Assembly: GCF_042242105.1 (NCBI RefSeq)
Contig: NC_092012.1
Location: forward strand, 8,747,470-8,811,469
Direction of reading: 5' to 3'
DNA: 64,000 nucleotides
Origin: Pempheris klunzingeri
Lineage: Eukaryota > Chordata > Actinopteri > Acropomatiformes > Pempheridae
Shown here: positions 36,427 through 50,481 of the stretch, piece after piece
Layout of the letters: each line of letters starts with the position of its first letter
Numbering within the stretch: the first letter of the stretch is position 1
Position numbers and translations under genes: made by a program
The notes under the pieces: model-generated
What the model was told of the DNA's origin: nothing
The model's database searches: none
The model's input: only the letters and a program-made list of their open reading frames with translations

Positions 36427-39400
36427 CTTATCATATAATCTAATCTGCCATTCCCGAGTTGCCACACATGCATCACACTGTGAAGATGTGACAGTTCATG
36501 TGCAGCAAGTATTTGTTTGATTTGTTTCTTATCACTGCATGCAGCATCAAATAGAATGGAAAAAAGACAGCTACATCATTAGCTAATCATAAGGCCTCAT
36601 CCTGTAAAGGGGCCCTGAGTTAAAATCTAGGCACAGTTTTAAGGGGGTTTGTTTCAGTATATATTGCACATGGTTTATCTCAGTAAATACCACTCCATGA
36701 TAAGGTTACAAAGTCCCAAATTATTTATCACTGGCTAATACAAAGCTGATGCAGGAGTTTGGACTATGCAGCTGTAAAACAGCAGTAAAACAATCCCTGA
36801 TTAGATTGCTGCAATGACAGGTCTTTAGATCTGAGATTGAGCTTGTCATTAGTTATCTTCCCTTTCTTTTGCGACTCATAATGAAGAAGGACTGAAAAGA
36901 TCCTTTCACACTGGGTGGAAACATTTAGCAGCTCTCTGTGACCACTAACCACTGCATGTGGCATCCGGAGCCGGTGCTGTTAAATGCAGGAAAACTTTGG
37001 ATGGCGCCTGTTAGAGGAACCTGGTTAACAGTCTCATGATCAACCGTGTTTTTGACTATCACCACATGGTGAATGCTATAAAAAAAATATAAGGGATTTT
37101 CCCAAGCTGGGATATCAGTGTCATAAAGTCAAATGACTGTTTATACACTGAACACAATTTTTCCTTATTCGCTGCAATCATATTGACATCAGTCACACAA
37201 ACAAGACATTGTGCTTTATTTTTAGGATGGAAAAGAAGAATGAAATTGAGGCGATACAGTGAGTAAAAAGACTCAGTCATGGAAAATCAAGCAGAAAAAA
37301 AATAAATTTAGATTTCCTTCCACTCCATCGACAGAGTATTCAACAAGGGTTTGGATTCAACTCCTTTGAAGACCTCTGTTTCAGTGTAAATTTATGTCAT
37401 TTAAAGTCCATATTCACAAGTATGTTTTGTCCCATATGATTGGATTTTGAATTCTATAAGTATATTCTGACATGTACAAGAATATGTGGTTGCAGTATGT
37501 TTTTCCATTCTGGCCTCTACGGTTGGCTGTACTAATTTCAATCTTGTTTGTCTGGTTCCATCTTGAATGTCCGGTTTTCAATACAGTGATGATTTCCTTT
37601 ATGACACTGCCGATAGCATGAGTATTGACCCTGATGACAGCAAACATGATTTACTTTTTCTACATTATGACATGCAATAAAACCCCTATTATCTAATCTT
37701 TTTTTAGTCTTTTTTTTTTTATTATCTAACCTTTTTTTAGTATTATCAGATATCAATCTGCAGTCTGTGAGAGAGCCCAAACAAGATAAATCCCAGTTAA
37801 ATAACCAAGTTACGTGATGGCCGATACATGAACCCGGACCCCCTTATCATCTATTCATTACTGAATGCTAGCTGGTGGAAATTTTCACCACCTCCTGTCC
37901 CTGTCATCTGTGTACTCAGTAAGGTTCATGATTATTCAGAACCCAGAATGGTACTAAGCTCCCTGAGGTTGTTTTTTCCTTTTTGAATAGCCGTGTTAGG
38001 ATGTTAGAGCCATGTGATCATTTACTCAAAGAAACACAGTGTTGGTGGAAATATTATTATCATACGGAGAAATGTCCTTTTAAAGTGTTGGTGAATGGTA
38101 GTGATGAGTAATTTAACAGGAGCACAAAGACCGCAGGTGCTACTTTGGGATGCGCAGGATGCACCACCATGAACCCGAACTCGCTGAGGCACAAATGCTG
38201 GGAAGCAACAAGTGGATTCATGATATCTGAATGATTGATTTAATCAGTTGGTCTCTCTTGGCTATAGATGATGATGCGGTAACTTCACTGTCTGGCATTT
38301 TCTAATTGAAGTCAGGTCATTAAACTTATATAATGACCTGAGCGCAAAGAGAGACCAGGAGGAGGGAGCTCAATTCATTAATTATACATGATGTTCTCAA
38401 TGTGAGATGACACTTTTTAGATTGAACTGCAAGTCAGTTTATTATTCATGTTGTATTTGCTCCACATCTTTGGTCTTGACTTAGTCAATGCATATTTGTA
38501 AAGGCCTGCTCATGTTAAGAGGAGGAAAAGCAAGGATAAAGGCATTAAAAGTCTAAAATTATCACATTTTCCACCCCAAGATGTCAGTATCTTTTAAATC
38601 TATTGATACTCGGGAGACAAACAACAGCAGGAGATTGCACCAGTAGACCGACCTACACTAAGAATCGGATTAATTCACTTGCATCGCCCCACCTTCTCTT
38701 TCTCTTCTAGGCAAAAGCAAACAAAGGAAACAAAGGCAAGATGAAAAAAGGGAGGAGAAGCAACAACATTGTGAGTCATCTGTCACAATGTTACCATGAC
38801 AACAATCGCTCGAGCCGCCCCCTGATCTAATTGCACCTCCAGGTTTTGGGAAGGAAGATATTGTCAGTGCAGTATCACTCTTGCCATCAGTTCATCATCT
38901 TTAAGTGGGACTTCAGCACTTTGCTGGACTTTATAGGTTTCATGGTTTTGTGAGGACTGATGCTTTCAGTCTATAACTGTTGGTGGGAAATAAACTAGGC
39001 TGACCCAGTGAGTCACATGGGAATATATTTGTGCTAAATATAATATACAACTGCCCAATTGCTAAATCATGAAGTGTTACACTGCTGTCTGTGGATTACA
39101 ATTAAATGGAATTTATGCATCTAAACGTGGATGGTAAAGGACATCTATCAGCACCCTGTCATAGAAAACATGATCAAGATGAGAGATCCACAGGATCTCT
39201 TCCAAAAACATCCATAGTCTTTTATTTTCTGACCCCTACTGGACATTTCACGGTGTTGCACCTGTGCCAAGTTCCTAATATTTTCAACCACCAGATGGTA
39301 CCATTTAATTACCAGTCAATTCTGCAACTCTTTGAAACACATGGGTAAAGTGAAGTGTGCCTGTCTTTGATCATGATTAAGAAAACTTGTACATGTATTT

Positions 39401-42400
39401 GTCATCCAGCACTAATATATCTACATGATAGATTTAGAGGTTTTCCAAAGTTTTTTATATGTGTGAGTTTTCTTTTATGTCCACACTGTATTTGATGAAG
39501 GGAGCTGGTTGGTTTGGTTTGATTTGGTTATATTCAAACTATTTAACAACTAGAACCATGGTGTAAGTAATCGGAGCATAGTTCTTTGTCCTCAGCATAC
39601 TGAGCAACAGAATGCCACTCCTTTATATAACGGAAAGTAACAGCGTAGACGTCTAAGCAGTTCTGTAAAATGCAAACCTTTTATTACATTCAAGCCGACT
39701 TAGAGGCCGACCATCATTTTATAGCACAGCTAATAATTATTTTTCCACTCAGGGAACAGGGATTGCATTGGCAGTTTCACTTGGCAGAATGTGTTTGACA
39801 TTATGAGGCTGAGAGAACGTACTATTTTTAACCCAAAAGGAAGGAAAATTAGTACTACAGTGCTTCTTTGGCTGCCTTGTAATAGAGATGGCTGTAATTC
39901 ATGTTGAAACTGGCATTCACGACATGATGCACCTTTTATTCATTAGAGCTTTTCACGGCTCATCACTCATTTTCACTGAACTCAAATTTGAAAGAAGTAA
40001 CAATATCTCCACCAGCACTTCTTATATAAACACCGATCTATCCTCTTTGGGTCCAAGGATACAGTTAGCCACACAGTTGCTCAGGTTCAGGCCTGGAAGG
40101 ATTAGATCAAACACACACTCACAGATGTTACTCACTTCTTCTCAAGGTTCACTGTTGTCAGTCGGCATGATTGCATAACCCAGTCAGGTATGAGGTTGTG
40201 TTTAGAGGACGCCATCATTGCTCTTTCGGTCCTGATAACATGTGTCAGCTCACACCTTGAGGAGCTTGGACAGATGACAGGAGCACACTGAGTTCAGCTG
40301 AATGCTGCTGAGGATACTTATTCCTTCTTTGCTTAAAATCAACTTAAAAGTTCAGTTTGTTACCTGCTTTTCCCTAAAATAAACATATTACCTGTGGTCA
40401 TAGTACATCATTCGCTGAAAGATACCTTTTGTTTGGCTCTTTGTGGACACAGTAAAGTACAAGTGTCCTTCCCATTTTCTCATCTCCTTTGTAATCTGTG
40501 AGCCTTTGTTTACCACGATACAAAGGGGCTGCTTTCAGCTTTGTTCGGCACTGGCAGGGATGATTCATCGCAGCTCTTACTCTGATGGAAAATCAACCGC
40601 AAGACAGCAGGTGAACATACCGGTTTAAGAACAAAGCCCATGTGTAAGAGCCGGGGGGGTAAATACATTGAAAATAAAATAAAAATAAAGCACTGATATG
40701 AAGCCATGGTGACTTTAAGTGTTCTCAGATAAGTGTGTCAGCACAAACATTTCTGGAGGATGAGAAGACACAAGTTCATGTCTGTAAATGTGCAACATCT
40801 GCTGCCTTTTTACATCACTCTAGTTCATGTGGAGGCAAGTCGACTCCGGTGTTGGAGTCGGTCCAGTGATGTTTAATCCTTGTCAGCGTCTCTCTGCCTG
40901 GGCTCCACCTAATCCAACCTCCTGACCAAAAGCATCATTATTATCAGGGCTAATTAGACTCTCCATGCCAAAGCGCTGAGGAGAATGTCATCCATTTCAT
41001 ATTCAGTTACAGTTGGATTTGTGTCTTTTTTCATTATGAGCGAGCGCCTTTGCTTTACCTGGCTCTGATGTTTGATGTTGTGCACTACTACTCTATCTTT
41101 TGTAATAACCGGGGTTAATCAGCATGCAAGCTGGGTTTTAGATAACCCATGAATATCTGCTTTAAGGGTTCATCTTCATGGATTGCCAGAGACCCTTCTT
41201 TTAAAGAAAGACGTGGACAAGAAGCTGTTAACAAGCAGTTATAGTCTATTTTCTCCTCATGCGGAGGAGCAGTGCTTATTAATAGTCCTGGTCTGACAGA
41301 ACGGTTGTACTGTACTTACATAAGCACAGAACTGTATATTTTACTGTCAGTTTCTGATTCTAGGTTTGGAGTTTTTCCTTTGAAATGATGCCCTCTTATA
41401 TGATTAACAGACATGACCTGCTGTTCTCGTTTTCTCTATTCTCACAGAGTGGAAACACTTGAGTCATTCACACAAACACGCCCCTCCCTGGCCGGCCACA
41501 GTTCACTGCCAGCAGTGCAGAGTTTTCTCTGACGGCAGCTCACTGCAGCACTCTGGCACAGGAAACCCAGAGAGCGATGGAGTCATATGCATTACATCAT
41601 CTCTCAGGCATGTGCAAACAATCTGAAAACTGGATCTGATTAAAGAGTGCATGTACATGTATGTACACCACCTAGAGTACCTCCCACAGCAAAAGGCCTG
41701 CCTATCGGTCTTTAAAAATGCTGTTTGACCTTGAGAGGACCACAACCAGCTTTGCATCCGCCCTTCAGTGGTTACACACAGTAAGGCAGTGTTTTTACTC
41801 AATGCTAGCAGCATGACTCCAGGAGGGTCAATGTCAGATTTACAGGGAAGATTGTAGTGGGAAAAGAAAGTGCACTACCATCAATGAACTGTTGACCATT
41901 AACAATGCAGCAAAGGTGTCCTCTTGGATGCCCCAGTGGTCAATAAAATACGACAAACTGTGCTCTACAGGCTCCAATATGCAAGAAAATGGGATAAAGT
42001 ACCTTCCAGTGTATAAAATCTGATGCAGTGTCAATGCATATAAGCTGCTCTATAGTGCTAGAAAAGGGTTTGGAATAATTTCACCATAAATCACCTTTTG
42101 CACACTGGTGCCACACCATCTGCAGCTGATGTCCTTTCTATCCTTTTTCACCCCTTGCCCTCAGACAGCTGTTTTAAGTATTAGCAAGTTTTCAATAATC
42201 AAGATAACAACATTATCATTTCTTTTCTGAGCGTTGTGAAGTCATTGAAAACCCACTTATGATCTGCACTTCACTGCCAGAGTCTGGAGGTTCATTACCA
42301 CGGGCTGACTGAGTAATGACCTGCTGTCTTTGTAAATCAGACTCTGAAAACAGACTGAAGCCACACAGTGAACCTGGTACAGCAATGTCAGACAGATTTC

Positions 42401-42649
42401 TGAAATCACAAGATGTTTTAAAATATAGTTTAAACAAAGACATCTTAGCACAAGGTCCACTCGCTTAACATTTTGAGGAGCTTTAACCACATTTGGTGGT
42501 CGTAATCAGAGTGCAGTTTTCTCCTTTATCAACAAGGGAGCATTTCTATGACAACTGACAAAAGAGGAAACTGGGTCAATAATCAGTCATATTAATACAT
42601 TTTAAAGATAAATGCAAACAATAGCACATAGACGGGGTATGTAAAAACA
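36427..42649. other. Intergenic region between lysmd2 and tmod
   Basis: No supportable gene in about 6.2 kb. Near 37690-37750 a short tandem duplication of ATTATCTAA(T/C)CTTTTTTTAG is visible. Stretches at about 38300-38410 and 40840-41100 are repeat-free with TAAT-core and ATTA-rich motifs and could be conserved enhancers; comparison with other fish is needed. The rest is ordinary AT-rich DNA. Confidence 0.55.
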
Positions 42650-44778
42650 TTTATTGTTGAGGATGTCTTATATTCAGCAGTGCGTTTTACCAGTTTTGTG
42701 GCTCTATTACTACATATTCCTTATGTTGAGTGTACACCCGGGTCCTTATTTAAGGTACAAAAAAAAAAATATCAGCAATGAAGTGTGTAGAAAGTGTGTG
42801 TCTGTGTGTGCATGTGTGTGTCTGCACTTTGAATTTGAGATGGCATTTTTACAATTAATATACAGTACATATTATGAATCACAGAATACTCTTAACAAGC
42901 CCAAGCAAAGAAGCAGTTTTCCACTTTAGCCGACTATCCACCAGCAAAGCACGGAAGTGTAAAAACAAAAAGGTCCAAGATGAAATACTAGCAGATACAA
43001 CTGTGGCAGAAGAGCAAAGATATAAAACCCAAAGTACTGAACTCAGTCATACAACTGTTGTCCAAGGAATGTGAGGCTGTTAACATGAAAGTATTTTTTG
43101 GTCGATAGAAACATGATGTTCACATGTGATGACTTCATGCCAGCATATTGTTCCTTTTACACATAAACAGTATATACAAGTTTCAAGTAACTCCTGAATT
43201 AGTCCTGTTACACTCATCTCGAGCAGGTTAGTGTACCTGTGGAAGTTCAGTTTGAGGCACACAATGAATGACATGCTACTGCTGAGATGCTGCTGAGAGC
43301 CAAGTGAAAGTGTTTGAGTGACAGAGTAAGGAAAGTGAAATTTACAATCTGTACAATGTACTTTCTATCTGGGAGACGCAGTTCATAGAAACGTTTCACA
43401 AGTAGTCACGACCTGAGAGGTTTCGCACAAACTGTTTGCCAACTGCTCCTCACATCTCACTCAACTACTTGCTGAACATTTTGCTATAAACGGCCCACAA
43501 AATGGTGGAAACCCCCCCCCAAAAAAATGCAATGGTGCGACCTAAAAAAAAATGTCTAAATCACTGTTAACTCACAGACTCCTTTCCCAGATCTGTACTG
43601 TGAGGAAGTGACAGTAGCTGATAGAGCCAAAACCTGAACCGATAACCATTAAGTTCAACGCTGACGCTTGAAGCACTGCATGTTAGTCTTTGGCATGGTT
43701 AAGCATCGGAGAAACCCAGTGTGCTGAGCTGACATTTACAATATCATTTGTAAGAGCAGGTGGGGACTGACTGGGGTTAATATCCTGTTCCTTTTACGGT
43801 ACAATCCCACTTTTGCTTGATCCAAAACATTAAAACATCATTAGAACTTCTATTAAGGGATATAAGTGATCAGAATGAACAAACATCAGAATTTGAATCG
43901 TATGAAAACAAGATCTTAAGTTAGAATAAAACAGTTAAGTAATATAAAACATTATGCATTGATACTTATGGTATTAATTTCATATAAAGGTTGAGCCAGC
44001 ATCTGTTCTGACTACAGCATGAGGCCAGCACAAATGTAACCGTTACACACTCCAGCCAGACAGTAAAGCCGGCTTTACAAGGCAACTCCTATGAACAACA
44101 CCTGCAGATGGACAGCGATGTGATCAGTAACATTAGAACCACAAGTCAGCTGGTTACTACACCGTTACTTATGTTACCCTTAACTTTATAACTTGTGTTA
44201 ACTTACAGTCAGACAGATTCTGCAGACTAGTAGTCATGGCTAGGCTATTTCTTTGCTTCATGTCACTTTCTGCTGAAACTGAATACAGGAATTCCACTGG
44301 AAGCTCTACAGCAAACTATCACAGTAGAGAATATAGGGGTTTCTCAATGTTAGTTGTCGTAAAAAGCTGTTACTGTTTTTTTCTGTTACTTGGTATTGTT
44401 CATGTTTATTTCACATGATAATAGCGTAGTAGAAAAGGAAAACGTCGAGTAAAAAGTCTGGACAGATAATATAAAGGCTCAAAAAAAAAAAAAAAAAAGA
44501 GGAGCAATTGAAATGAAATGACTAAAAACTAATCAGATTTACACCTTCAATAACAACATAATAATAAACATAAGTATGAACACGTGTATGGGAGAGGGCG
44601 ATTCCAGTTATTTCCCTTCTTCTCGGATGTATGTTTGGGTTGAGCGTGCCTTGCCCCACAGTTTGGCACAAGACTTAAGTTTCCACACAGTGAGATGAGA
44701 CCAGGGCATTGGCTGAAATTATTCCACGTGGTGAGATGAAACAACAGGATTGGCTGGGAGACGGGATGGGCTCCGTCC
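42650..44778 (-). terminator. tmod2: Probable tmod 3' UTR with candidate poly(A) signals
   Basis: After the tmod stop (44781-44779) the minus strand runs into AT-rich sequence with an A-run of 18 on the + strand (44481-44498). Minus-strand AATAAA hexamers lie at 44410-44405 and 42655-42650. Long 3' UTRs are usual for vertebrate tropomodulins, so the distal signal is plausible; the true end is unknown. Confidence 0.4.
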
Positions 44779-47700
44779 CTACAGGTCCCCTTCCACTCGC
44801 TTCTTGCGGACTAGAGAGGAAAAGCAGAATGAGAAAGAGACAAAAGAGAAATTTCCCCCCAAATCAACCGATTGACACAGTAAAGATTATAAGAATGGAC
44901 AACTGCAAACATGCTACACAATCTTCATCCTCCGCAGGCCTGTTAGTTTATCATGAAAACACTATCATGAGCTTTGTGGTCAAAGTTTAGATCCATTTCA
45001 ACAGCGTGTGTAGGCGTGTAGAGAAAACAAGAAGTGAGATGTCATCACTCTTAGGGCTGTATGATCACACTGTGTCAGTCTCCATTCTGTTAATGCAGTG
45101 AATGCTCCATTCAGGCACCGACACACGTATAGCCACACACACATGCATCACACCTGTGCTACCGCGACTCTGACAGGACGGCGAGCTAAAAGAGAGGAGA
45201 GGTCGTCACTGCGGACTGACATCTTGCGGTAAAAGCACGCTGGCGTTGGAACTGTCATGACTCACTCCCTCAAAAAGAGAGAGATACCTGGTGGAAGGTA
45301 ATGTGATGGGCAACAACTCACCCAGCTAAAGAGATCTCAAATTGTGTGTGTGTGTATGTGTGAGTGCGTGTGTCGTACCCAGGTCGTTGTTCTTGGTGAT
45401 AGCTGCAGCAGCTCTGGAGCGAGGTCCTTGCTTGGTGAAGTGGTAGCCAAACTTCACTATGCTGTTGTTCTCTTCCAGCATTTTAGCTATCTCCATTTCT
45501 ATGGTGGTACCCAGCTGCTGCCTCTGAAACACACACGCACGCACACAGATATATACAAAGGTCACAATCTGGATATCAGAGTCAGGACTTTACTTTGGTG
45601 TGCAGCAGAAAAACCCTGTAACACTCGGACCGTGACCACAGATGTGTGGTTTGATTACTTTTCTACTGCTAGAAACTCTCAACTGGTCTTCAAGGTTTTA
45701 TTTAGACAGCGGTTTGTCTTGGTTGGCATTTTGTTGAACCTCACGCTGCATTAAACAAACAATTTGTACAACTTTAGGCTGCGTGAAACCACTATATTTA
45801 CTTTTGCAGTCAAAAGTTCCCTGATCACCTACAGTGACCATGAATTATTACAATAACAGTGGAAAAGCAGAACTACAAACAAAAACTCCTTGTAATCTTT
45901 CATTTCACTGGAATATGTGAACTTTCTAATGATTTTTTATGAAATATGAAGCCTCTGATTTGTCACAAACCATCTGGTACCTGGTTGTCTATCTTGATCT
46001 CTGTGAGTGTGTCATTGTCTCGCAACGCATCAACCAAAGCCTGCACCCCTGCCCCTGTGATGAAGTTGGACTCCAGGTTCAAACTTCGCAGCGTCTTGTT
46101 CTCCCGCAGTGTGTCGCTGAACGCCTGGGAGGAGGAAGAGGAAGGAGGAAGGAGGAAGGAGGAAGGAGGAAGGAGGAAGGAGGAAATAAAGCGAAAGTGT
46201 AAATGGGGAGTTGCTGGTGTGAACAAAGCCATCAAAAAGCCCACGAGCTCCTTCCTCTCACCACAGCAATTGGGTCGTTACTCCGTGTTGCTGCCAGGCT
46301 GAACTTCTTCACGTGTGAATTCTTCTCCATGGCTTTGGCGAAGTCCTTCAGCGTGGGAATTGGAATGTTCTGAAAAACCAACACACACACAAGGAAGAGG
46401 AAGATTCAGGCACTTTCAAGGTTTCTAAGCCAAACATTTCTAGATTCTCAGAGCCTTTATCATCACATCTATACTATTAATATGCAAGTGTGAAAAAAAG
46501 TTGTACCCGCAGCAATTAATTTATGCGTCACTTTGTCTGTTTTACCAGCTGTTCATAATAATTTGTATTGTATGTTTTAATCATGATTATTTGATGCTTG
46601 CTAATTTCAAGAGTAAGAGATCATGTATCTAGCTATCATATACAGGTCAATCTCCTTTCTGCAGATTGTGGAACTCCACATTCCTTTCAGTGGCTCCTCC
46701 CCGAAGCCATTTTTACAAATATTTTCACTGAAACTACAGCCTGGCAAGCTGCTTAAGTGATAAGGAAATCCACCTGTTCTCAAGGAGCTGATTAGGAGGT
46801 ACAATAATTAGCTAGCTACCTTAATGTGCATGCACAAGGTCAAGTTTGAAGGACATGTGGGAATCCTGAGAGCAGGTGGTCGTCCTCATGACGTCAGGCT
46901 TAAACCAGACAGAGAGTGGAAAAACAGCCCCTTCTTCCCCTTCTTGGAAATCAAGTATTTTTCAAGGAGTATATTCAAATTTAAGCATATTCCTGACCTT
47001 TAAAACATACCGGTTAAAATTAAGCATTTTCCAAACTTTCGAGACATTGAGCAGACCCTGGAGACAAGTATATACACACACTAGCAGCTTGTGTTTCTGT
47101 GTACCTTAATGTTGTTGAGGTTGACCTCTGTTAAGGAGCTGTCATTGCTTTTTATCCTCTGCAGGGTGTCTTCTACATTGGTGGGATTGGGAGGCTCATC
47201 AAACACTGGGTTCATCTTCTCCCCTTTGATCACGTCTAGAAACGACACACAGGCAGAGGTCAAGACGTTGATCCTTTTAGGGCCGTTGAACTTAGGGAGT
47301 TAAATTTAACTATTGCACTTACTGTTGTAACCCTCTTTACTTCCAGTCCCATCAAACGTCTGACTACTGGTAACCAGCGTGTGAACACCCAGGATCGCTG
47401 CAAATAGAGGCAAAGCATAGAGTCAGTAGCTGTGGTGAGAAATCAGCGTTTACGCATTAAAAAAATGTACCAGACTTCGTACAGCTTCTTAAGAGTAAAA
47501 TTAAGCACTTTCAAGGTACCTACACCAAAACCTTCCAGATTCTCAAAGCCTTTATCATCACAATCAGTTACTATAAAAGCATCTAATGACTTCCTTAACA
47601 CTCACAGCATGTATATTCTCACACAACAAACGAATAAATATGATAATGGGATTGTTTCAATTCAAATATTAAAAAGACTTTTGGTTTACATGAGTGAGTG

Positions 47701-50450
47701 TGTAGATGAAACACCCACTTGTGCTTTTTCAAGGAGTGCATTTGAATTCAAGGATATGCATAACTTTGAAAACTAAAATTAAAGCACTTTCAAAACTTCG
47801 TAACAAACGCTGACACCAGTAAGTGAATGAAAGGTGACCAAATCTAGGCGATAGCAGACAAGTGGTGTTGTTTTGTTCACTGAGCCTTGTTATCCGCCCC
47901 ATCATCACACACAGTAAAGGACGGAGCCTTGGGGAAAGATGGTCGGAGTGAAAGGAGCCTGTGTTTTACTGTCCCAGCTGAGACTTGGCTCAGGCAGACT
48001 GGAAGTTTCTCACACTGTGTGTACGGCACACAATGAAAACCCTCATTCAGAATCACGTTTTTAAAGCCTTTTCACGGTGACTTCTTAGCTTTCTCGAAGG
48101 TTCATTCGTTCTTACCTGCTAGATCACACAGTTCTGTGTCTGTGGCGCTGGACAGGGCTTCCTCTAATTCCGGATCGAGGGTTGTGACTTCCTCCTGGCA
48201 TGCTTCTATTGGTTTCTGCTTAGGAACAAACACTTTACCTATGGAGAGAGAAGGAAAGGACGGTGAGGAAAGGAGAAAAGAAATTTCATTCTTATTCTAA
48301 ACTCAAAGGAGATGATTCAGCCCTCATAAACAAGCCAATAAATAACATCAATGCAGACAGAGAAAATAGGTACATGCAGGCAAGGTGAAGGTTTTACAAG
48401 ATGTTACACAATCTCCCAATTCTATAAAAAAGTCCAACTGTTAACTGTTGGTTAATGTGACTTGTTGTTCTCCTACAGCCATTCCTATCTTGCCATGTGC
48501 CACAGTCATAAGACTGCATGACTGCCAAATGCAGTGCAAGTGTGTGTATGTGTCTACAAGCAAATGGACACATTCCCAGATGAAGGAACTGTACAATTAA
48601 AACACACAAAATGTTTGGAATTAACACCTAGACTTCACAGGGCTTGTATCTCGAGTCACTGACCATTTTGCTTTTTTTCTTTGACATCAGAAAGCACACT
48701 TCACTAAATTAAATTCTTATTTAAGCTAGATTATAATAACCGTGACGGATCTGACAATGAGGTGACGCCTGAACAACAGAAATGTGCTGTTTAAATACGT
48801 CTGGGCCTCCTGCTGTTTTATACATTTCCCAACCATCAGTGGTTCAGACTAGCTGAACTCAGTCCAGCCATGACTGTCTAACTAACAACGACGGTATTGC
48901 CATGACAACCGATCTGAGGGAAGGAACGGAAAGAACGAAGGAAGTCACGGAACAATAACTGGAGTCTAATCTAAACTGCACTGCTGGGGCAACAAACACT
49001 TGCGCTGGATGGAGAGACCATCCAGTGGGCGCCATTCGTTGCCTTTCTTTATGCCTGGCTACTAAAACAAAAACTCCCCAAGAGTAGGCCCTCCCGTTTT
49101 CCCTCCCTCTAGGTCAGTCAAGCCTGTCAGCGTGTTCAGACTGGTCCCTAATGGGGGGTTCTGGCACTTCCTGAAAGCCAGTAAACAGTAAATACAGCCA
49201 TTAGGCAGCGTCCTGTGCCAGTCCCTCTGGAGCGACATTTAGCTCCGCAGAAGCAAAAAAAAGAAGAAGACGGGGCCAAGAGACTGACAGCCCCAAAGCC
49301 CTGCCGTCTGTACGATCCGTTGATGGAGGATATATCACGGACTAAATGAGGACAACACATTGGGGCACAGCATTGTACAAATACTGAGGGAAAATAGACA
49401 AGCCAATAATGCAGAGTCTGTCTGTAGCACAAATATCATGTGGAAAATGCTGGATTGGAAAGACTTTGACTTGACATGAGCATATTTTAATTCCATGTGT
49501 CATTCATTATATCATTCATTTCATTTCATTTGTCTGTTGCAAAAAATAGGCACATAATAGATCATCCTGGTGCTATGCATGCTGATAGCAGTACACTACA
49601 GTCTGTATGTTTTAAGACAGGATGGAACTTGACAATTCAAGTAATGCGTCTTACTTTTATAAGTTTGGAAATCATATCTGTGGGGTTATGATAACATTTT
49701 GCAAGACAAAGTAATTGCTGAGGTCTGGGAACACAGTGACATTGTAATAACAAAGTCAGATGAAGCAGGAAATATGAAAAATAGACAAGCGGTTTAAACA
49801 GATTACCTGAACCACAATATTGAAGGCAAAACAGAAATTCACGGTCACTACTAACCTCTCATTGCATGGAAAACTGTACAACTACAGCAAGAAACATAGG
49901 TCAGCTGAACCCTGAAATAGGTCTCCAATGTTCCTAATAAATTTGTCTAATCTGTGGGTTTGTTCACATTGACTTGTTGAGGACTAGAGGCCCGAAATGC
50001 CGAAAACATTATTTGAAGTATGATGAATCGGCCAGAATAATCCTGTAAACTGAACTATTATTACATCTTGAGCAGTAAATCTGCGTGCTACACATGGCTG
50101 CTGAAGGGCAAATGCTTGAGCTGTGAAGGCAATCCATGAGAAAAACTGACTGCTGGATGTGCGCGGCGCAGAGCTGCTGTGTGCTTTCATTCGTGCAACA
50201 GTCTCAATCTCGACTGTAATCTCAACAAACATGACATTTATCAGGCTTCAGCGGAAGCACGTCTTCAATGCTCTAATTAGCGTAACAAGTTGTAAATCAG
50301 ACAGTCGCTCAGACACATAAAGACTGAGTCAACAGTGTCCGGGTTAAACCTCAACTGACCCCCACTGAGCACACCACTAATAATGCGCACCACCAAATAT
50401 ACATTGAAACTACACTACACTCTTCCTTTTCCACATCATAATAACAACAA

Positions 50451-50481
<31 letters not shown>

